Shown: positions 6,268-13,140, counted from the stretch's first letter. The stretch: 13,221 nucleotides of DNA from an uncultured Lachnospiraceae bacterium (GCA_900553635.1 USDU01000054.1:1-13221), one strand, 5' to 3'. Translations and numbers: made by a program. Notes: generated by a model from the letters alone, not told the origin.

Positions 6268-7197
6268 ATGAAAACGTATGATTTGATTATTGTAGGAAGT
6301 GGTCCGGCAGGCATGACAGCATCTATTTACGCAGCAAGAGCAAATTTGTCTGTACTGATGCTGGATAAGCTGGCGCCCGGAGGACAGATTGTAAACACCA
6401 ATGAGATTCAGAACTACACAGGAATGGGTACAATCAATGGTGCGGAACTGGCGATTCAAATGTATCAGCATACGCAGGAATTGAATGTGGAGTTTGATTA
6501 TCGGACCGTGGAAGAAGTGAAGGAAGAGAACGGCCTGAAACTGGTATGCTGTAAAGAGGACGGTGCTGTTTATGCGGCTCGCACGGTGATTCTGGCTACC
6601 GGAACCAGACCCAGAACTTTGGGCGTAGAAAATGAGAAAAAATATGCAGGCAATGGAATCAGCTGGTGTGCCATTTGCGACGGAGCTGCCTGCAGGGGAC
6701 AGGATGTAGTAGTGATAGGCGGCGGAAATTCAGCTGTGGAGGAATCTATTTATCTGGCGGAAATCGTAAAGTCACTGACTATTGTAACCATGTTTGATCT
6801 GACAGCAGATCCAATGGCCTGTGACAAATTAAGAGCCATGGATCATGTGACGATTTATCCTTATCAGGATGTGCTTGAGTTTTATGGGGATAAGAAGCTT
6901 CAGGGAATTCATTTCAAGTCAACGAAGGATGATGGAACGGAGCGGCGTCTGGATTGTGATAAGGTATTTGAATATATCGGTCTGACGCCGACTACCGAAT
7001 GTTTTCAGTCGTTGGGTGTACTGAATAAGATGGGATATGTGGAGGTTGACGAACACATGGCAACAAAGCTTCCGGGAGTTTTCGGAGCTGGCGATTGTAT
7101 AACCAAAAACCTGCGTCAGGTAATTACGGCCTGCGCCGACGGAGCCATCGCAGCCCAGAGCGCAGCGCATTATATTCAGAGTACATTCAAGAGATAA
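6268..7197 (+). CDS. trxB: Thioredoxin-disulfide reductase-like flavoprotein lacking the NADPH-arginine motif
   Basis: This is a low-molecular-weight thioredoxin reductase-type flavoenzyme of 309 residues that would reduce the thioredoxin encoded 15 bp downstream. It has the FAD dinucleotide motif GSGPAG (10-15), APGGQI, the redox pair Cys134-Ala-Ile-Cys137 (usually CATC), the second nucleotide-binding motif GGGNSA (151-156) and the C-terminal FAD motif GVFGAGD followed by LRQVITACADGAIAA. The HRRDxFR segment that binds the NADPH 2'-phosphate is replaced by VTMFDLTA (173-180), so the three arginines are missing. It may use NADH or another donor such as ferredoxin. ATG 6268 has GGGAAGG about 8 bases upstream; the in-frame TTG at 6238 lies inside the sulfotransferase gene and is rejected. 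The operon position implies service to the sulfotransferase system. Confidence 0.88.
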   Translation: MKTYDLIIVGSGPAGMTASIYAARANLSVLMLDKLAPGGQIVNTNEIQNYTGMGTINGAELAIQMYQHTQELNVEFDYRTVEEVKEENGLKLVCCKEDGAVYAARTVILATGTRPRTLGVENEKKYAGNGISWCAICDGAACRGQDVVVIGGGNSAVEESIYLAEIVKSLTIVTMFDLTADPMACDKLRAMDHVTIYPYQDVLEFYGDKKLQGIHFKSTKDDGTERRLDCDKVFEYIGLTPTTECFQSLGVLNKMGYVEVDEHMATKLPGVFGAGDCITKNLRQVITACADGAIAAQSAAHYIQSTFKR

Positions 7198-7212
7198 GCG
7201 AGGAGGAAAAAT

Positions 7213-7524
7213 ATGTTAAAAGAAGTAACCGAAAAAGAATTTCGAGAGCTGGTAAACCAGGGGCTTGTCCTGGCAGATTTTTTCTCCAGTACCTGTGGTC
7301 CCTGTAAAATGCTTTCCTTTGTGTTGGCAGATGTGGACAAGACTTGCGGGGATAAGGCTACGATTCTGAAAGTGGATTTTGATAAGAATAAAGAGCTGGT
7401 AGAGGAATATGAAGTATCCGGTTATCCGACTCTGATTCTTATGAAGGACGGAAAAGAACTCAAGCGTCTTTCCGGTCTGCAGCAAAAGCCTTTGATTGTA
7501 AAAATGTTGGAAGAGCAGATGTGA
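7213..7524 (+). CDS. trxA: Small thioredoxin with TCGPC active site
   Basis: This is a cytoplasmic thiol-disulfide oxidoreductase of 103 residues with a single thioredoxin fold. The active site is Cys28-Gly-Pro-Cys31 within FFSSTCGPCK; the tryptophan that normally precedes the first cysteine is threonine. The cis-proline loop reads SGYPTL (usually xxIPT). AGGAGG (7201-7206) lies 6 bases before the ATG. It is the last gene of the six-gene unit, 15 bp after the reductase gene and just ahead of a strong terminator, so the two almost certainly form a dedicated pair. Its target is not known; keeping cysteines of the sulfotransferase reduced, or handling a sulfur by-product, are possibilities. Confidence 0.92.
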   Translation: MLKEVTEKEFRELVNQGLVLADFFSSTCGPCKMLSFVLADVDKTCGDKATILKVDFDKNKELVEEYEVSGYPTLILMKDGKELKRLSGLQQKPLIVKMLEEQM

Positions 7525-7544
7525 AAAATTAGATAAGAAGAAGT

Positions 7545-7576
7545 AAACGGCAGGGAAAATTCTCTGCCGTTTTTTT
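7545..7576 (+). terminator. Rho-independent terminator of the six-gene operon
   Basis: AAACGGCAG (7545-7553) pairs with CTGCCGTTT (7564-7572). Further pairing (G-U, G-C, A-T, A-T) runs into a small loop, and a run of seven Ts ends at 7576. It lies 20 bases after the thioredoxin stop codon. It is the first strong terminator after the promoter at 1489, which supports a single transcription unit. Confidence 0.88.
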
Positions 7577-7621
7577 GCGAGTGTTCCATTATAAATGCAG
7601 TATATCAAAGCTTTGGACTAT

Positions 7622-7631
7622 CTGCTATAAT
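7622..7631 (+). promoter_or_regulatory. Possible extended -10 promoter ahead of the RNA methyltransferase gene
   Basis: TGCTATAAT (7623-7631) is a perfect TGnTATAAT extended -10 element. No good -35 box is found 16-18 bases upstream. Transcription from here would give a leader of about 158 bases containing the inverted repeat at 7695-7724. Confidence 0.45.
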
Positions 7632-7694
7632 AGATAACGAAATGATACCGAATTTTCCAGGCCTTCTAACAGGAGCGTACATTGTGGAAATCAG

Positions 7695-7742
7695 AAACAG
7701 AATGTTGAAAGATAGATTCTGTTTAACAGAAAATGTGGATAA
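7695..7742. promoter_or_regulatory. Inverted repeat plus perfect DnaA box in the methyltransferase leader
   Basis: AAACAGAAT (7695-7703) and ATTCTGTTT (7716-7724) form a perfect 9-bp inverted repeat around a 12-base loop. Ten bases later TGTGGATAA (7734-7742) is a perfect DnaA box in reverse orientation. No T-tract follows, so it is not a terminator. The rest of the 7577-7795 gap shows only the possible promoter and a purine-rich ribosome binding site. Confidence 0.4.
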
Positions 7743-7795
7743 ATGGTATGTCTTCAGAATGTATAAATCAGATAAGATAAGAAAAGGAAAAGAAT

Positions 7796-8623
7796 ATGTC
7801 TCATATCATAGAAATCAGTAATTTTGACGCGCCGGAGCTGGATATCTACGCGCGGACCAGCGAAAATCAGTTAGTCAACCGGGCAAACCCGAAGGAGGGA
7901 ATGTTTATCGCGGAAAGCCCCAGAGTCATCGAACGGGCGCTGGATGCAGGGTATGAGCCGGTATCCTGTCTGGTGGAAAAACGACAGCTTGAGGGCGAAG
8001 CAAAAGAAATCCTTAAGCGGCTGGGCGACATTCCTGTATACACAGCGGAAATGGAGGTTCTGGCGCAGCTGACCGGTTTTAAGCTGACCCGGGGAATGCT
8101 CTGTGCCATGTACCGGAAAGCCCTTCCGTCTGTGCGGGAGGTGTGCGGGAACGCCCGGCGTATTGCCATTCTGGAAAATGTGGTAAACCCTACGAATGTG
8201 GGCGCTATTTTCCGTTCCGCGGCTGCCCTTCATATGGATGCGGTGCTTCTGACCTTCGATTGCAGCAATCCCCTTTACCGCCGGGCGGTCCGGGTCAGTA
8301 TGGGAACGGTATTTCAGATTCCCTGGACCTTTTTCGACAAAGAGGAGTGGCCGGAAAAAGGAATCGGACTGTTGCGGGAGCTTGGCTTTAAAACTGCAGC
8401 CCTGGCTTTGAAGGACGATTCGGTCAGTATCGATGATCCGGATCTGATGAGCGAGGAAAAGATGGCGCTGATTCTGGGAACCGAGGGGGACGGTCTGGCT
8501 GCTGCTACCATTGCGGACTGTGATTATACGGTAAAAATTCCTATGTCCCACGGGGTAGACTCCCTGAATGTGGCGGCGGCCAGCGCGGTAGCGTTCTGGC
8601 AGGTAGGGCAGAAAAACAGATAA
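7796..8623 (+). CDS. SpoU/TrmH-family RNA 2'-O-methyltransferase
   Basis: This is a SAM-dependent ribose methyltransferase of the SPOUT (SpoU/TrmH) class, 275 residues, acting on rRNA or tRNA in the cytoplasm; the exact nucleotide cannot be told from sequence. An N-terminal substrate-binding domain (about 1-115) includes the typical GMFIAESPRVIERAL segment. The knotted catalytic domain has all three motifs: motif 1 NPTNVGAIFRS (131-141, with Asn134 and Arg140), motif 2 LILGTEGDGL (225-234) and motif 3 IPMSHGVDSLNVAAA (248-262). AAGGAAAAG precedes the ATG. It stands alone between the operon terminator and the SOS box at 8629, and its stop lies only five bases from that box. It is clearly functional by motif content. 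TrmH, RlmB and related YsgA-type proteins are alternative names. Confidence 0.9.
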   Translation: MSHIIEISNFDAPELDIYARTSENQLVNRANPKEGMFIAESPRVIERALDAGYEPVSCLVEKRQLEGEAKEILKRLGDIPVYTAEMEVLAQLTGFKLTRGMLCAMYRKALPSVREVCGNARRIAILENVVNPTNVGAIFRSAAALHMDAVLLTFDCSNPLYRRAVRVSMGTVFQIPWTFFDKEEWPEKGIGLLRELGFKTAALALKDDSVSIDDPDLMSEEKMALILGTEGDGLAAATIADCDYTVKIPMSHGVDSLNVAAASAVAFWQVGQKNR

Positions 8624-8628
8624 AGACA

Positions 8629-8640
8629 GAACGTTTGTTC
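8629..8640. promoter_or_regulatory. LexA (SOS) box
   Basis: GAACGTTTGTTC is an exact GAAC-N4-GTTC, the core of the Gram-positive LexA/DinR operator (consensus CGAACRNRYGTTYC). It directly abuts the -35 box of the polymerase promoter (8641-8646), where bound LexA would block RNA polymerase. The flanking A and T extend the palindrome by one pair. Confidence 0.8.
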
Positions 8641-8669
8641 TTGAAAATAAGATGCGGCTGTTTTATAAT
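8641..8669 (+). promoter_or_regulatory. Sigma-A promoter of the Y-family polymerase gene
   Basis: TTGAAA (8641-8646) and a perfect TATAAT (8664-8669) are spaced 17 bp. The start point would be near 8676, about 75 bases before the ATG at 8750. Together with the adjacent LexA box it forms a standard SOS-regulated promoter. Confidence 0.78.
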
Positions 8670-8707
8670 AAGGACAAGCTAATAAGGACAAGAATAATAA
8701 GGAACAA
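8667..8707 (+). repeat. Three short tandem repeats in the polymerase gene leader
   Basis: AATAAGGACAAG occurs at 8667-8678 and 8681-8692, followed by the variant AATAAGGAACAA at 8696-8707, with periods of 14 and 15 bp. The first copy overlaps the -10 box, so the copies cover the start of the transcript. AAGG inside each could mimic weak ribosome binding sites, but no start codon follows. The function is unknown; slippage is a simple explanation. Confidence 0.6.
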
Positions 8708-8749
8708 TAAGAAGAGCGACACCGGAATTGTCTGGAGGTGTTTGGGAAA

Positions 8750-10276
8750 ATGGAAAAAGAACATTACTATGTGGCGATTGATTTAAAATCCTTCTATGCC
8801 TCTGTGGAATGTCGGGAACGGGGACTGGATCCGCTGACGACGAATCTGGTGGTGGCAGATCCGGAGCGGACGGAAAAAACCATCTGTCTGGCAGTGACGC
8901 CTGCGCTGAAGGCATACGGGATCTCTGGACGGGCCAGGCTTTTCGAGGTAGTAGAGAGAGTACGTGCGGTCAATGCGGAACGGCTTCGGCGGGCGCCGGG
9001 AGGAAGGTTTGCAGGCTCATCCTCCGATGCGGCAGAGCTGGCGGCACATCCGGAATACGCGCTGGATTACATTGTAGCGACGCCCCGTATGGCGTATTAT
9101 CTGGAATACAGCTCGCAAATATATGAGATATATCTGAACTATATTGCGCCGGAGGATATGCATGTCTATTCCATCGACGAGGTCTTCATGGATGTGAGTA
9201 CCTATCTGCATACCTACCGGAAGACGCCCCGGGAGCTGGCCATAGAAATGATTCGCTCTGTTTACCGGGAGACAGGTATTACAGCTACAGCCGGGATCGG
9301 AACGAATCTGTATCTGTGCAAGATAGCCATGGATATCCTGGCCAAGCATGCCAGACCGGATGCAGACGGAATCCGGATTGCGGAGCTGGATGAGATGTCC
9401 TATCGGCAGAAGCTTTGGACGCACCGGCCGCTGACGGATTTCTGGCGGGTAGGGCCCGGCTATGCCAGAAAGCTTCAGGAGCAGGGCATCTATACCATGG
9501 GCGATATCGCCCGTTGTTCTGTGGGAAAGCCAGGCGATTACTACAACGAAGAACTTTTATATAGGCTGTTTGGCGTCAATGCGGAGCTTCTGATCGATCA
9601 CGCCTGGGGCTGGGAGCCCTGTACGATCCCGGAGATTAAGGCGTACAAGCCGGAGAACAACAGTATAGTCTCCGGTCAGGTGCTGCAGTATCCTTACGAA
9701 TATGAAAAAGCCCGGATGGTGGTCCGGGAGATGACCGATTTGCTGGCGCTGGATCTGGTGGATAAAGGATTGGTGACCGATCAGCTGGTGCTGACGGTGG
9801 GATACGATATAGAGAATCTGACGGATCCGGAGCGCAGAAAGAATTATCATGGGAAAATTACCGTGGACCGATATGGACGCCGGGTTCCTAAGCATGCTCA
9901 CGGGTCGAGCCGTCTGGAGTGCCAGACAGCTTCTGCAGAGCTTCTGGTGAGGGCAGTGTCGGAATTGTATGCCCGGATTGTGGATCCGAAGCTTCTGGTA
10001 CGTCGGATTACAGTGACGGCCAATCATCTGGTGCGGGAAGAGAACGTACAGAAGAAAGAGACCTATGAGCAGCTCAGCCTGTTTACCGATTATGAGGCAG
10101 AAAAAAAGGAAACGGAAGTGCAGAAAGAGGCTTTAGAAAAAGAAAAACGGTTGCAGAAAGCCATGTTGGACATCAAGAAACGATATGGAAAAAACGCAAT
10201 CCTGAAGGGATCGAACCTGCAGGAAGGAGCCACCGCTCAGCACCGGAACAGCCAGATCGGAGGCCACCGGGCCTAG
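8750..10276 (+). CDS. dinB: Y-family translesion DNA polymerase (DinB/UmuC/UvrX type)
   Basis: This is an error-prone DNA polymerase that copies past damaged bases during the SOS response. The product is 508 residues, longer than E. coli Pol IV (351) and of the long clostridial/UvrX-like kind. Catalytic residues are present: Asp11 in YVAIDLKSFYASVE, and Asp143-Glu144 in HVYSIDEVFMDV. An extra segment (about residues 80-110, rich in Ala and Ser) lengthens the finger region. Helix-hairpin-helix DNA binding is seen around WRVGPGYARKLQEQGI, and the little-finger domain follows. QLSLF (441-445) is a clear beta-clamp binding motif. The C-terminal tail RYGKNAILKGSNLQEG...NSQIGGHRA is typical of this group. 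ATG 8750 is preferred to GTG 8738, which overlaps the GGAGGTG ribosome binding site. The LexA box, promoter and downstream YolD-like gene all fit SOS control. Confidence 0.93.
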   Translation: MEKEHYYVAIDLKSFYASVECRERGLDPLTTNLVVADPERTEKTICLAVTPALKAYGISGRARLFEVVERVRAVNAERLRRAPGGRFAGSSSDAAELAAHPEYALDYIVATPRMAYYLEYSSQIYEIYLNYIAPEDMHVYSIDEVFMDVSTYLHTYRKTPRELAIEMIRSVYRETGITATAGIGTNLYLCKIAMDILAKHARPDADGIRIAELDEMSYRQKLWTHRPLTDFWRVGPGYARKLQEQGIYTMGDIARCSVGKPGDYYNEELLYRLFGVNAELLIDHAWGWEPCTIPEIKAYKPENNSIVSGQVLQYPYEYEKARMVVREMTDLLALDLVDKGLVTDQLVLTVGYDIENLTDPERRKNYHGKITVDRYGRRVPKHAHGSSRLECQTASAELLVRAVSELYARIVDPKLLVRRITVTANHLVREENVQKKETYEQLSLFTDYEAEKKETEVQKEALEKEKRLQKAMLDIKKRYGKNAILKGSNLQEGATAQHRNSQIGGHRA

Positions 10277-10342
10277 GGCAGAGCTGCCGCTTGTTATGCG
10301 GAAAATCAGAAAAAAAATCATTTAGAAAGAAGATTTTGATTT

Positions 10343-10549
10343 ATGGGAAAATCAGATTCATACGAAGATATCATCCATTTACCGCACCACCAGTCCACGG
10401 TACATCCCCAGATGTCCCGCGCTGATCGGGCGGCCCAGTTCTCCCCCTTCGCAGCCCTGACAGGTCATGAGGCGGCTATCCGCAATACCGCTGAGCGCGT
10501 GGAACAGGAGCGGGACAGCCGGGAGACAGAAGACATCTGGGAGACATAG
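10343..10549 (+). CDS. Short YolD-like protein, apparently lacking its C-terminal half
   Basis: The protein has 68 residues with the sequence SYEDIIHLPHHQSTVHPQMSRADRAAQFSPFAALTG near the N-terminus, a signature of small proteins encoded next to Y-family polymerases in Clostridia (often labelled YolD-like; in Bacillus yolD neighbours uvrX). Homologues I recall are about 110-130 residues and continue with a KxLxExL helix and a beta-rich domain containing a PDEKKAGGxY-type segment. Here the frame stops after ETEDIWET, and the other frames before the convergent MATE gene do not restore that domain. It starts 66 bp after the polymerase stop, behind a weak AGAAAGAAG site, and is probably co-transcribed. 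It may be a natural short form or a remnant. Its molecular role is unknown. Confidence 0.7.
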   Translation: MGKSDSYEDIIHLPHHQSTVHPQMSRADRAAQFSPFAALTGHEAAIRNTAERVEQERDSRETEDIWET

Positions 10550-10565
10550 GGGAAGGATATCCACG

Positions 10566-11900
10566 CTATACCTCGATGAAGTTCAGATTTCGGATCATCC
10601 GGTAATATACCGGAATCAGCAGTCCGCAGGCTCCGGCCCAGGCCAGAGGACTGGCCAGACAGACGCCCATATAGCCAATGACTGCCGTAAGACCGATGGT
10701 GGCAGCCAGCCGCATGACAAGTTCAATCATACAGGCGGCAAAGGGAGCAGTACCATTCTGCATGCTCTGGATGCTGGTCCGGTAGACAGCCAGAAGTCCC
10801 AGCAGCCAGTAAAAGGGAGCTACGGTTAGCAGATAGCCGTTGGCGTAGGAGAAGATTTCATCACTGGGATTTGCGATAAATAGTGTTACAATGGGGTGGC
10901 GCAGTAGAATGATTCCGGCGCACATCAGGAGATTCAGAGCCTCCGTCTGGAGCAGAGAAGCCCGGACACCTGCCAGAATTCTGTCCTTTTTACCGGCTCC
11001 ATAGTTTTGGGCCACATAGTTGGAGATAGCAGTCATCATGGCGTTATTGACCAGAACGGATACCTGATCGGCCTTGGTAGCGGCTGTATAGCCGGCGACT
11101 GCCGCAGATCCCAGAGCGTTGACGGTAGACTGCATGGAGATCTGGCCAATGCACATGACAGACATCTGGAAGCCCATGGGAAAACCGATTTTCAGATGGG
11201 AGATAAGATCCGGGCCGATGCCGTGAAAATCCGTCCGGTGGAGCCGCAGTATTTCAAAGGAACGTAAACCCGCAATCAGGCACAAAAAGGCCGAAATAAA
11301 CTGGGACAGTACCGTCGCCCAGGCAGCGCCTGCTACGCCCATGTGCAGTGGGACGATAAAAACGATATCAAGAACCACATTTAAGAGCGAAGAAAAGATC
11401 AGAAAGTACAGGGGTGTCCGGCTGTCGCCGAGAGCCCGGAGCAGATTGGAGATCAGGTTGTAGAAGACCGGCGCGGCGGTGCCCAGCAGGATAAGGAACA
11501 TATAGTCATAGGCCTGCTGATAGATATCCTCCGGCGTGTGGATCCAGTCCAGGATCGGGCGGGAGAGCGCGCAGCAAACCAGTGTTACGAAAATGGTAAA
11601 AAGGATGCTTAACAGAGTGGACGCAGCTACGCTTCTGCGCATACCGTCTGTGTCTTTTGCGCCGAACCGCTGGCCCAGACAGATACCGAAGCCATTGGTA
11701 AAGCCCTGGATAAAGCAGAGTACAAAATATACAATCATACTGGTGGCGCCTACGGCAGCCAGCGCGTCAGCGCCCAGCGTCCGTCCCACAATGACAGAAT
11801 CTGCCAGCGTGTAAAATAACTGGAACAGGTTGCCTCCGATTACCGGAAGCGCGAAGATAAGAAGCGCCCGGAACGGGCGCCCTTCGGTCAGATCTAGCAT
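10566..11900 (-). CDS. MATE-family multidrug/Na+ antiporter
   Basis: This is an integral membrane exporter of the multi-antimicrobial extrusion (MATE) family, driving efflux of drugs or metabolites with Na+ or H+. The product is 444 residues, the usual family length, with about twelve hydrophobic segments in two similar halves. Signatures include MLDLTEGRPFRALLIFALP at the N-terminus, the LFYTLADSVIVGRTLG motif of helix 1-2, NLLRALGDSRTPLYFL in the first half, and GYTAATKADQ with NYVAQNYGAGKKDRI in the second. Reading on the minus strand, AGGAGA (11917-11912) lies 11 bases before the ATG. Its promoter overlaps the end of the upstream AI-2E gene. It converges with the YolD-like gene with only 16 bp between stop codons and no terminator seen. 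The substrate cannot be told. Confidence 0.93.
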   Translation of the reverse strand: MLDLTEGRPFRALLIFALPVIGGNLFQLFYTLADSVIVGRTLGADALAAVGATSMIVYFVLCFIQGFTNGFGICLGQRFGAKDTDGMRRSVAASTLLSILFTIFVTLVCCALSRPILDWIHTPEDIYQQAYDYMFLILLGTAAPVFYNLISNLLRALGDSRTPLYFLIFSSLLNVVLDIVFIVPLHMGVAGAAWATVLSQFISAFLCLIAGLRSFEILRLHRTDFHGIGPDLISHLKIGFPMGFQMSVMCIGQISMQSTVNALGSAAVAGYTAATKADQVSVLVNNAMMTAISNYVAQNYGAGKKDRILAGVRASLLQTEALNLLMCAGIILLRHPIVTLFIANPSDEIFSYANGYLLTVAPFYWLLGLLAVYRTSIQSMQNGTAPFAACMIELVMRLAATIGLTAVIGYMGVCLASPLAWAGACGLLIPVYYRMIRNLNFIEV

Positions 11901-11927
11901 AGATAGCAGGCTCTCCTTTTCGATGTC

Positions 11928-11956
11928 ATAAGAATACGATTTTAAATCTTTCTTAT
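11928..11956. promoter_or_regulatory. Nested palindromes overlapping the MATE gene -10 region
   Basis: ATAAGAA (11928-11934) and TTCTTAT (11950-11956) form a 7-bp inverted repeat. Nested inside is GATTTTAAATC (11938-11948), a palindrome about a central T. The element overlaps the -10 box and predicted start of the MATE transcript, the classic place for a repressor operator. It has no T-tract on the minus strand, so a terminator for the AI-2E gene is less likely. Confidence 0.4.
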
Positions 11957-11983
11957 AGTAACGCGGAGAAAAAGAGAGGTCAA
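11955..11983 (-). promoter_or_regulatory. Promoter of the MATE gene, overlapping the AI-2E gene stop codon
   Basis: On the minus strand TTGACC (11983-11978) and TACTAT (11960-11955) are spaced 17 bp. The -35 box includes the TGA stop (11982-11980) of the upstream AI-2E-family gene. The transcript would start near 11948, about 48 bases ahead of the MATE ATG. Confidence 0.65.
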
Positions 11984-13140
11984 GAAAAATTTTGCCAGTT
12001 TATGTGCCGCTTTTTCAGGCGCAGATATACGTACTCCCGGAAAAGGGTGTACAAAACGGAGGTCAGTGGGATAAAGACAAGCATTCCCACAATTCCCATC
12101 AGATTTCCGCCAATTGTCACAGCCGCAAGCACCCAGATGGAGGGCAGCCCGACAGAGCCGCCGACCACATGAGGATAAATCAGATTTCCCTCCAGCTGTT
12201 GAAGAACCAGAAATACAAGAATAAACAAAACAGCCTGTTTGGGACTTACCATGAAAATGAGAAAGGCTGCCGTTGCACAGCCTATGAATGCGCCGAAAAT
12301 GGGAATTAAAGCGGTAAACGCAATCAGAATTCCGATTAAAAGCGCATAGGGCATTTTTAAAATACTTAAGACAAGGAGAAACATACTTCCGAGAATCACC
12401 GCTTCCAGGCACTGTCCGGTAAGAAAATTTGCAAAGGTCCGATAGGTCAGGGAACAGATTCGAAGGGAAGCCTCCGCCTTTTCTTTTGGGAGAAAGGCAA
12501 AAAAGACCTTCCTTACCTGGATACGCAATTTTTCCTTCTGAAACAGAATATAACAGGCAAAAGAAAATGCGATAAAAAAGGTCGTGATACTGCTGACGAT
12601 GGAGCCGACAGCCAGTATGGTTGTGTTCATCACATTTCCGGTTCCTTTTCCCAGAAGGCCCATTCCCCATCTGATGGCCTGGTCCGGATCAAACCGGATC
12701 TGATTTACCAACTGCACGATTTCCTGGTTATTGTGTGAAAATTCCAGAATCCAGGTCTGCATCTGAGGAATAAAGGCAGTGATGTTTGTGATTAGAGTTC
12801 CGATGGTTCTGGTAAGCTGGGGAATGACTCCAAACATCACGAGGACAAGGAGGACGACAATCCCGGTAAGGGTGAGAAGCAGGCTTACGGGCCGCGCGAA
12901 TTTTCCGGCGGCCTTCGTTCTTTTTTCCTTTGCTTTTCTAAAGAGCTTCTTTTCTAAGAAGCTCATGGGGACATTGATGACAAAGGCGATGGCGCCTCCC
13001 AGCGCAAAGGGAGACAGGATATCCCAGATGGTTTTTATTACATCGATCACGATATCGAATTTCCACAGCGCAATGACAAGAAATGCGGTAAATACGATGA
13101 GTTCGCGGATTTTTTTCATGGATAAGTTATTTAGATCCAT
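11980..13140 (-). CDS. AI-2E (YtvI/PerM)-family transporter
   Basis: This is a polytopic membrane protein of 386 residues in the AI-2E family, whose members include the E. coli TqsA exporter of autoinducer-2 and Na+/H+ antiporters in other bacteria; the substrate here is unknown. It has N-terminal helices (FTAFLVIALWKF; ILSPFALGGAIAFVINVPMSFLEKKLF), a soluble middle region with MQTWILEFSHNNQEIVQLVNQ, and the strongly conserved C-terminal block: IPIFGAFIGC, LQQLEGNLIYPHVVGGSVGLP, then GGNLMGIVGMLVFIPL. The start at 13140 (MDLNNLSMKK) is chosen because GGAG (13150-13147) lies 6 bases before it; the in-frame ATG at 13152 has no ribosome binding site. The coding end overlaps the MATE promoter, so the two genes may be partly co-transcribed. 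Confidence 0.93.
   Translation of the reverse strand: MDLNNLSMKKIRELIVFTAFLVIALWKFDIVIDVIKTIWDILSPFALGGAIAFVINVPMSFLEKKLFRKAKEKRTKAAGKFARPVSLLLTLTGIVVLLVLVMFGVIPQLTRTIGTLITNITAFIPQMQTWILEFSHNNQEIVQLVNQIRFDPDQAIRWGMGLLGKGTGNVMNTTILAVGSIVSSITTFFIAFSFACYILFQKEKLRIQVRKVFFAFLPKEKAEASLRICSLTYRTFANFLTGQCLEAVILGSMFLLVLSILKMPYALLIGILIAFTALIPIFGAFIGCATAAFLIFMVSPKQAVLFILVFLVLQQLEGNLIYPHVVGGSVGLPSIWVLAAVTIGGNLMGIVGMLVFIPLTSVLYTLFREYVYLRLKKRHINWQNFS

Noticed and set aside
8738..8749. GTG at 8738 as start of the polymerase gene
   Set aside because: It forms part of the GGAGGTG ribosome binding site for the ATG at 8750.
11942..12670. 242-codon minus-strand open frame inside the AI-2E-family gene
   Set aside because: It overlaps in another frame a gene with clear family motifs; its Cys/His/Arg-rich product looks like an out-of-frame shadow.
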